11,295 nucleotides of DNA from Methylocystaceae bacterium (GTDB lineage: Bacteria > Pseudomonadota > Alphaproteobacteria > Rhizobiales > Beijerinckiaceae): contig PLZT01000238.1 in assembly GCA_003152255.1 (NCBI GenBank), positions 1 to 11,295 of the forward strand, read 5' to 3'. Positions 7,701-11,295 of this stretch are shown here, piece after piece; the first letter of the stretch is position 1; each line of letters begins with the position of its first letter. The notes beneath the pieces are model-generated. The model searched no databases, was not told where the DNA came from, and saw only the letters and a program-made list of their open reading frames with translations. A program made the translations under genes and the position numbers.

Positions 7701-8238
7701 TGCCGGCGGCGCGGCGCGGGCCGAACAGATCGTCTGCTTCCGCGTCGAGACGAGCGCGCAAATTCGCCAGCATCGAGAGCCGTGCCGAGGAGGCGGCGAG
7801 GGTTTCGGCGAGTCGTCCCCCGGCCCGCAGCAGGTTCTCGCCGCCCTTGCGGAGCGCCTCGGCGGTGAGGCCAAATTCGCTGGCAAAAACCTCGCGCGTG
7901 ACCGAACCGAGCAGGCCCGCCAGGAGGTCGTCGGCGAGCGGCTTGTCGTCCGCGTCCAGCAGGGTGTTCTTGCTTCCCTTGCGCCGGCGCAGGAAGAGCC
8001 CCGAGCCGTCGGCGAGCCGCAGCCTCGCGCCGACGCGCAGCGTCGTCTGGTCATGCAAAAAGGCGAAATTCGTCGTCTTGCCGAAGCCAAACAACAAATC
8101 GCCGATGGCGTTCAACGCCGAGGTCTTGCCGGCCTCATTGGCGCCAAGCACCACGTGTAGATGCGCGCCCTCGCGCAGCTCCAGCACGCGATCGGTGAAA
8201 GCGCCGTAACGCTCGAAAACGAGGGTCTCGAATCTCAT
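4774..8238 (-). CDS. Rad50/SbcC/YhaN-like coiled-coil ATPase
   Basis: A 1154-residue SMC/Rad50-type ATPase, expected to partner the Mre11-like nuclease encoded just upstream in the same direction and to drive ATP-dependent processing of DNA ends. The N-terminus MRFETLVFERYGAFTD leads into the Walker A loop GANEAGKTS (32-40). A long, alanine-, arginine- and glutamate-rich stretch from about 190 to 1030 is predicted coiled coil. The C-terminal half of the ATPase carries the ABC signature MSEGARDQ (1071-1078), Walker B PFIGDDLLASFDE (about 1097-1109) and a switch histidine region FTHHQ (1131-1135). Only three cysteines are present and there is no CxxC zinc hook, which favours the YhaN branch over classical SbcC/Rad50. 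The start at 8238 is chosen because the family begins at MRF; the frame is open for 114 more codons upstream, but those cross a repeat element. No clear Shine-Dalgarno sequence precedes this ATG. Another in-frame ATG 13 codons upstream is possible. Confidence 0.88.
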   Translation of the reverse strand: MRFETLVFERYGAFTDRVLELREGAHLHVVLGANEAGKTSALNAIGDLLFGFGKTTNFAFLHDQTTLRVGARLRLADGSGLFLRRRKGSKNTLLDADDKPLADDLLAGLLGSVTREVFASEFGLTAEALRKGGENLLRAGGRLAETLAASSARLSMLANLRARLDAEADDLFGPRRAAGKEFYAALDQHQEAERHLREAIVTADALAAAEDAVKEAQAKRQSLGEEHDRIGRDLARRERALRTASKLRRLDSLRAEVASLADLPDVDADTLASWRDAHDEATGVEKELADQQLDEAEGAAAIAALMVDEPLLEIGGKIDALREKLGAVRKAEDDLPRRGESARIARAALGEAASRLGLASVEELLARQPSDPALALARELIGARRDVERRLAEADNALTAAERELRDLEQARAKHGSCPDPAPLLQRLHAFSDIPADAERLRRESLAESLERGRLAEEAARLDPSAGDIEALARLALPDAADVETARQTFDALDEEEKRASAEAKAVRARLATIEDDIAALSRAGAALTREDLGAARAKRDEAHSRLGAALDGEPSPRREAFAALGDAERDVDAVADLLLSNAERCARIEAARERKAAEQRAFEKLAAARDELAARRRAAQAEWATLWERAGIAPSAPRAMTAWLERVGDLSRRRARLAEQALEREALAQKLGGQRAALTRLIEDIGAAADAALPIEALYKHARASVDLLQAGWTEARAGTALRDKAIDALARAKESRARVAQESERLLAAWPNALVAIGLGGRPDESPAQAEAALTVWRGVPLQKSKFEDEQHRIATMRDDISAFETQVAELVALAAADLRERPSREALDILSGRLAEARRAHEQRETLRKNAHKRASAGAKLAQRRAGAHERLGAARSKLGLDESAPLPPAFDRLKRRSSLNDELAAIARDLAESGDGFDEDALRREQADLDFDLLPSEIERLKIARQQIVNDIANAQTNLHEASRARETLAAGRDAASAAQNKAEAGAALIDVASRWLARASAARLAAKAIERHRAAVQDPLLTRASALFAIATDGAFQALGADYDNDDTPMLVGLRENGARVPVAGMSEGARDQLFLSLRLALLELRAAEPLPFIGDDLLASFDETRTACALGLLAQFGRARQAIVFTHHQHVARIASELPEADVDVIAL

Positions 8239-8335
8239 GCGGGATGGCCGTTTTTTATTGACGACTCCGTCTCCCATGGCGCTATGGGCCGAGCCGATCT
8301 CGCATGGCCCAAGGGTTCCGGGAAAAGGGCGAGAG

Positions 8336-8388
8336 CCCTCATCCGACCCCGCTTCGCGGGGCCACCTTCTCCCACAAGTGGGAGAAGG
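8336..8388 (+). repeat. Palindromic intergenic repeat, copy 1
   Basis: A 53-base element starting CCCTCATCCGACC, followed by a GC hairpin (CCCCGC-TTC-GCGGGG) and then a long palindrome in which CCTTCTCCCAC pairs with GTGGGAGAAGG across two central bases (8365-8388). The layout resembles dispersed intergenic repeats common in alphaproteobacterial genomes (RIME-like elements are one named group; membership is not confirmed). It is an inverted copy of the element at 8453-8507. Confidence 0.8.
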
Positions 8389-8452
8389 ATGCGAGCCGCC
8401 AGATTCAACTTCAATTTCTCTTGTCTCAGGAACCAAAAGAACGTGGGCGCTC

Positions 8453-8507
8453 CCTTCTCCCACTTGTGGGAGAAGGTGGCCCTTGCAAAGCAAGGGTCGG
8501 ATGAGGG
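8453..8507 (-). repeat. Palindromic intergenic repeat, copy 2 (inverted)
   Basis: A 55-base element. Read on the minus strand it again begins CCCTCATCCGACC, has a middle hairpin CCCTTGC-TTT-GCAAGGG, and ends in the same 24-base palindrome (8453-8476 on the plus strand). Compared with copy 1, both sides of the middle stem differ but still pair, a compensatory change. Because the copies are inverted, the transcript could also fold into one large stem joining them. Confidence 0.8.
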
Positions 8508-8524
8508 GCGTCGCCGAAACCGCA

Positions 8525-9775
8525 TCATGCGCCGCTCTGGATGTCGGCGATTTCGCCAATGAGCCGGTCGCGCGCTTCATTGGCCAGGAGCTTCAACGCC
8601 TCGTCGCCACGCGGCATTTCCTCGCGCAAATCCCGCGGCAGCTTGTCGGAGATTTGCGCCATGAGATCGTTGATGACGCTTGCGAATTCCGGGTCTTCGG
8701 CGGCCTCGCGCACCAACGCCTCGACATCGAGCGCGTCGGCTTCGAAAGACGCGCGCGGGCGGAGCGGCGGCGCGCGTGTCGCGATTGAGATTTGCTCGAC
8801 CCAAAGATGGTCCGCGACGCGAAAGCCGATGGCGCGGGCGTCCGACTCGATCGCCTCGCGCCGCGCGACGAAGCGCGCGTGCAAGGGCGTTGCTCCGACA
8901 AGCGAGAGACGCGCCGCGAGCGGTCGGCCCTCGGCGCCGGCGTGTTCGTCGCGCAGCCGCGCCTCTATGCGCGTCAGCGCTTCCGCTTCGTCCTGGCAGT
9001 CGGAAACGTCGATGCTGGCCCGCGTCCAGCGCGCGGCGTCGAGCGCGACGAGCCGCGCCTCGACGACCCGCCCATCGGCGATGGTGACGCGCATCGCGCC
9101 CTTGGGGCCGGTCTCGCGCACGCTCCGGCCCTGAATATTGCCGGGATAGACGATCCAGGGATCGCGGCAGACTTCCTCGGCCGCGTGGACATGGCCCAGC
9201 GCCCAGTAATCATAGCCAAAGCGCTTGAGATCCTCGACGCCGCAGGGGGCATAGGATTCATGCCCGCGCGAACCGTCGAGCGCGGTGTGCAGCAGGCCGA
9301 TATTGAACCAGCCCTCGCGCCGCGCCGGATAGGACGCGACGAAGTTCGGATCGACCAGCCGCCGCGGAAAGCTTCGCCCGTGCAGGGCTATGCGCAAGGA
9401 CTCGATCTCGAAGGATCGCGCGTCGGCCGTGGGAAAAATCCGCGCGCTCTCGGGATAGGGCAGCGACTTCGACATCAGGCTATCGGCGTCGTGATTGCCC
9501 TTGACGATGAAAGCGGGGATTCCCGCGCGCTCCAGACGCCCCAATTCGCGGACAAAAAACAGGCCGGTTGTCACGTCCTTCCAGTCGCCGTCGAAAATAT
9601 CGCCGCAAATCAACAGGAAAGCGGCTTTCGCGGCGATGGTCTCGTCGATCAGCGCCGAGACCGCGCGCCGCCCCGCCCGCGCGAAGCGCGCCGCGACGGC
9701 GGCGTCCTTGCAGCCAAGGCCGGCGAGCGGACTGTCGATGTGGAGATCGGCGGCGTGAAAGAAGGTGAATTGCAT
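8525..9775 (-). CDS. Mre11/SbcD/YhaO-like DNA repair exonuclease
   Basis: A 416-residue calcineurin-like metallophosphoesterase of the Mre11/SbcD type, the expected nuclease subunit for the ATPase encoded downstream. All metal-binding motifs of the family are visible: AADLHIDS (D10, H12), GDIFDG (D59), KGNHDAD (N94, H95), LLHTALDG (H163) and ALGHVHAAE (H195, H197). The remaining residues, about 230-416, would form the capping and partner-binding region and end with a charged helical segment. Length fits the YhaO group (about 400-420 residues). The start is the ATG at 9775 because family members begin a few residues before the DLH motif; the frame is open for 75 codons upstream, but that sequence is unlike the family and overlaps the divergent acetate kinase promoter region. 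The ribosome binding site is weak. The protein is probably cytoplasmic and acts on double-strand ends or hairpins; the specific activity is inferred from the family. Confidence 0.9.
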   Translation of the reverse strand: MQFTFFHAADLHIDSPLAGLGCKDAAVAARFARAGRRAVSALIDETIAAKAAFLLICGDIFDGDWKDVTTGLFFVRELGRLERAGIPAFIVKGNHDADSLMSKSLPYPESARIFPTADARSFEIESLRIALHGRSFPRRLVDPNFVASYPARREGWFNIGLLHTALDGSRGHESYAPCGVEDLKRFGYDYWALGHVHAAEEVCRDPWIVYPGNIQGRSVRETGPKGAMRVTIADGRVVEARLVALDAARWTRASIDVSDCQDEAEALTRIEARLRDEHAGAEGRPLAARLSLVGATPLHARFVARREAIESDARAIGFRVADHLWVEQISIATRAPPLRPRASFEADALDVEALVREAAEDPEFASVINDLMAQISDKLPRDLREEMPRGDEALKLLANEARDRLIGEIADIQSGA

Positions 9776-9998
9776 GAAAGGGGCGAATCCGGGGCGGGCG
9801 AGGCATTTGATGTTACGCCATATTCGACCGGCGTCGATACCCAATTCGAATCGAGAGTCCGCGCCGGGAGAAAAGTTCCGCGGATTCATGTCTCCGTCAA
9901 CAAATTCGCCGATGATGCGGCGCGACGATTCGAACGCGCCCCCGCTCCGACCTATGATAACGGACAGGCGGACCCTTCCCAATTCCAAAGAGGCAATC
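9776..9998. promoter_or_regulatory. Divergent promoter region between the nuclease gene and ackA
   Basis: A 223-base region separating two divergently transcribed genes. For ackA, TATGAT at 9953-9958 is a good -10 match (5 of 6), with TTCGAA (9929-9934) as a poor -35 at 18-base spacing; this gives a leader of roughly 35 bases. For the nuclease gene, on the minus strand, TTGGGT, a 16-base gap and TATGGC (about 9805-9845) are possible but weak. No convincing operator was seen. Confidence 0.35.
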
Positions 9999-11186
9999 AT
10001 GGGCGATCACGTCGTCACGCTTAACGCCGGATCGTCATCGGTCAAATTCGCCTTATTCGCGAATGAGAGCGCGTGGCCCCGGCTCGTCGCCTCCGGCCAG
10101 ATCGACGGGCTCGGCGCGACGCCGCGCTTTCACGCGCGGGTCGTCGACGGCAAGAAATACGAAAAGGCGGGGAAGCTGGCGAATCACGAAGAGGCGATTC
10201 GCTTGATTCTCGGATGGATCGAGGCGAAGTTTCCCGACATCGTGGTCGGCGCCATCGGCCACCGCGTCGTGCACGGCGGGCTGAACCATTGCGCGCCGGC
10301 GATCGTGGACCCAGCGCTTCTCGCGGATTTGCGGACGCTGACGCCGCTGGCCCCGCTCCACCAGCCGCATAATCTCGCGGGAGTCGAAGCCGCGCACGCG
10401 GCCTTCCCGAGCGTGCCTCAGGTCGTCTGTTTCGACACAGCCTTTCATCGCGGTCACGCCTTCGTCAACGACGCCTATGCGCTGCCGCGCGAATATTACG
10501 AGCGGGGCGCGCGGCGGTTTGGTTTCCACGGTCTGTCTTACGAATATATCGCGCGGCGGATGGGGGAGATCGACCCGGTGCTCGCCTGCGGCCGGATCAT
10601 CGTCGCGCATCTGGGCGCGGGCGCCTCGCTGTGCGCGATGAAAAACGGCCGCTCCGTCGCGTCGACCATGGGCTTTTCCCCGCTCGACGGCCTACCCATG
10701 GGCACGCGCTGCGGCGAGATCGATCCTGGGCTGCTGCTCTATTTGCTGGATCACGACAAAATGCCCGTCGCCGACCTCCAGCATCTGCTCTATGAGCAAT
10801 CGGGCTTGAAAGGGCTTTCCGGCCTCTCGTCCGACATGCTGGAGCTTGAAGCGTCGGATGCGCCTCGCGCGCGCGAGGCAATTGACTATTTCGCCCACCG
10901 CATCCGGATGGAGATTGGCGCGCTCGCGGCGACGCTCAAAGGGCTCGACGCGCTGGTGTTCACCGGCGGCATTGGCGAGCATTCGGCGCGCGTTCGCGCC
11001 GCCGTGCTCGACGAGATGCGATGGCTCGGCCTCACCCTCGACGTCGCCGCCAACAAAAGCAACGCGCGGCGCATTTGCGATCCGGCCGCGGCGACGCAGG
11101 TGTTCCTGCTGGCGACCGACGAGGAAGCGATGATCGCTTATCACACGATCAAAACGGCGGGATTGGCGCGGGCTCGCGTCGCCTGA
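9999..11186 (+). CDS. ackA: Acetate kinase
   Basis: A 395-residue acetate kinase (ASKHA fold) that interconverts acetyl phosphate + ADP and acetate + ATP in the cytoplasm. Recognised motifs: LNAGSSSVKF near the start (N9), GHRVVHGG (87-94, R89), FDTAFH (145-150, D146), FGFHGLSY (174-181, H177), MGTRCGEIDPG (234-244, R237), TGGIGEH (322-328) and TDEEAMIA near the C-terminus (E375). These correspond to the asparagine, arginines, aspartate, histidine and glutamate of characterised acetate kinases. Length is normal (about 400). The start at 9999 has AAAGAGG (9987-9993) five bases upstream; longer upstream reading frame is not family-like. The segment FHGLSY replaces the common FHGTSH, which I recall from rhizobial enzymes. 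No phosphotransacetylase or phosphoketolase gene lies inside the window; one could follow beyond the right edge. Confidence 0.95.
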   Translation: MGDHVVTLNAGSSSVKFALFANESAWPRLVASGQIDGLGATPRFHARVVDGKKYEKAGKLANHEEAIRLILGWIEAKFPDIVVGAIGHRVVHGGLNHCAPAIVDPALLADLRTLTPLAPLHQPHNLAGVEAAHAAFPSVPQVVCFDTAFHRGHAFVNDAYALPREYYERGARRFGFHGLSYEYIARRMGEIDPVLACGRIIVAHLGAGASLCAMKNGRSVASTMGFSPLDGLPMGTRCGEIDPGLLLYLLDHDKMPVADLQHLLYEQSGLKGLSGLSSDMLELEASDAPRAREAIDYFAHRIRMEIGALAATLKGLDALVFTGGIGEHSARVRAAVLDEMRWLGLTLDVAANKSNARRICDPAAATQVFLLATDEEAMIAYHTIKTAGLARARVA

Positions 11187-11295
11187 ATACGCGTTGATCC
11201 TTGACAGTCATGTGAATGACATCCGCGCGACTTATCGGCTATCGCGCGCTGGATTGAAGCAGTCCGCCCAGTTCCGGCGCTCGGGAGGACGATTT
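11187..11295 (+). promoter_or_regulatory. Region after ackA with two inverted repeats and a terminal ribosome-binding-like site
   Basis: This 109-base tail contains GTCAT-GTGA-ATGAC (11207-11220), directly after a TTGACA hexamer (11201-11206), and CGCGCGA (11224-11230) pairing with TCGCGCG (11242-11248) around an 11-base loop. Neither stem is followed by a T-run. GGGAGG at 11283-11288 is placed as if a start codon came just past the window edge. The region may therefore be the leader of a downstream gene, the end of ackA, or both. Confidence 0.35.

Larger units (their letters stand above)
8239..8524. other. Spacer between nuclease and ATPase genes carrying a repeat pair
   Basis: These 286 bases separate two genes that would be expected to lie close together in one operon. 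I see no credible gene here; open frames across it are continuations of neighbours or run through the repeats. It is largely occupied by two inverted copies of a palindromic element with a 64-base gap. A further small hairpin, AGGGC-GAGA-GCCCT (8326-8339), overlaps the outer edge of the first copy. A separate promoter for the ATPase gene was not recognised. Confidence 0.7.

Noticed and set aside
8336..8507. CRISPR array or transposon ends
   Set aside because: There are only two copies, in inverted orientation, with internal palindromes, no regular spacers and no transposase frame between them.
8239..8580. N-terminal extension of the ATPase by 114 residues
   Set aside because: The extension reads through both palindromic repeats and overlaps the end of the nuclease gene; family members start at MRF.
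9776..10000. N-terminal extension of the nuclease by 75 residues
   Set aside because: The added sequence is unlike the Mre11 family and would overlap the ackA start and promoter.

Overview
The window looks like chromosomal DNA from a high-GC alphaproteobacterium, most likely of the order Hyphomicrobiales (Rhizobiales). The evidence is the GC-rich, third-position-biased coding, a BcsS-type outer-membrane protein (a family largely known from alphaproteobacteria), a YhaO/YhaN-like Mre11-Rad50 pair of the long alphaproteobacterial form, an acetate kinase with a rhizobial-looking active-site segment, and a palindromic intergenic repeat of a kind common in this group. A methylotroph or methanotroph relative (Methylocystaceae/Beijerinckiaceae) would fit, but the window alone does not prove it.

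Layout. (1) 76-3230, plus strand: a probable two-gene operon. The first gene encodes an unusual fusion of an FAD-dependent amine-oxidase-type domain with a class I SAM-dependent methyltransferase domain. The second encodes an unrecognised protein with one C-terminal membrane segment. The start of this block is visibly richer in A/T than the rest and may be accessory. (2) 3286-4122, minus strand: a BcsS-like outer-membrane beta-barrel protein with a signal peptide. It is divergent from (3) 4320-4697, plus strand, a small exported protein of unknown function. Their shared 197-base intergenic region holds a TTGGCGCCAA palindrome. (4) 4774-9775, minus strand: a DNA-repair pair in which the Mre11/SbcD/YhaO-like nuclease gene is followed by the Rad50/SbcC/YhaN-like ATPase gene. 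A 286-base spacer between them carries two inverted copies of a hairpin repeat. (5) 9999-11186, plus strand: acetate kinase, divergent from the nuclease gene. After it come about 110 bases with two small inverted repeats and a GGGAGG sequence at the very edge, probably the leader of a further gene outside the window.

How the parts work. The nuclease and ATPase are expected to act together as a double-strand-break/hairpin-processing complex. Acetate kinase interconverts acetyl phosphate plus ADP with acetate plus ATP, and it is functionally separate. The oxidase-methyltransferase fusion and its membrane-anchored neighbour are the least understood and the most interesting part: the domain content suggests oxidation and methylation of one small molecule, but no substrate can be read from the sequence. 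No tRNA, rRNA, CRISPR array, transposase or phage gene was seen.
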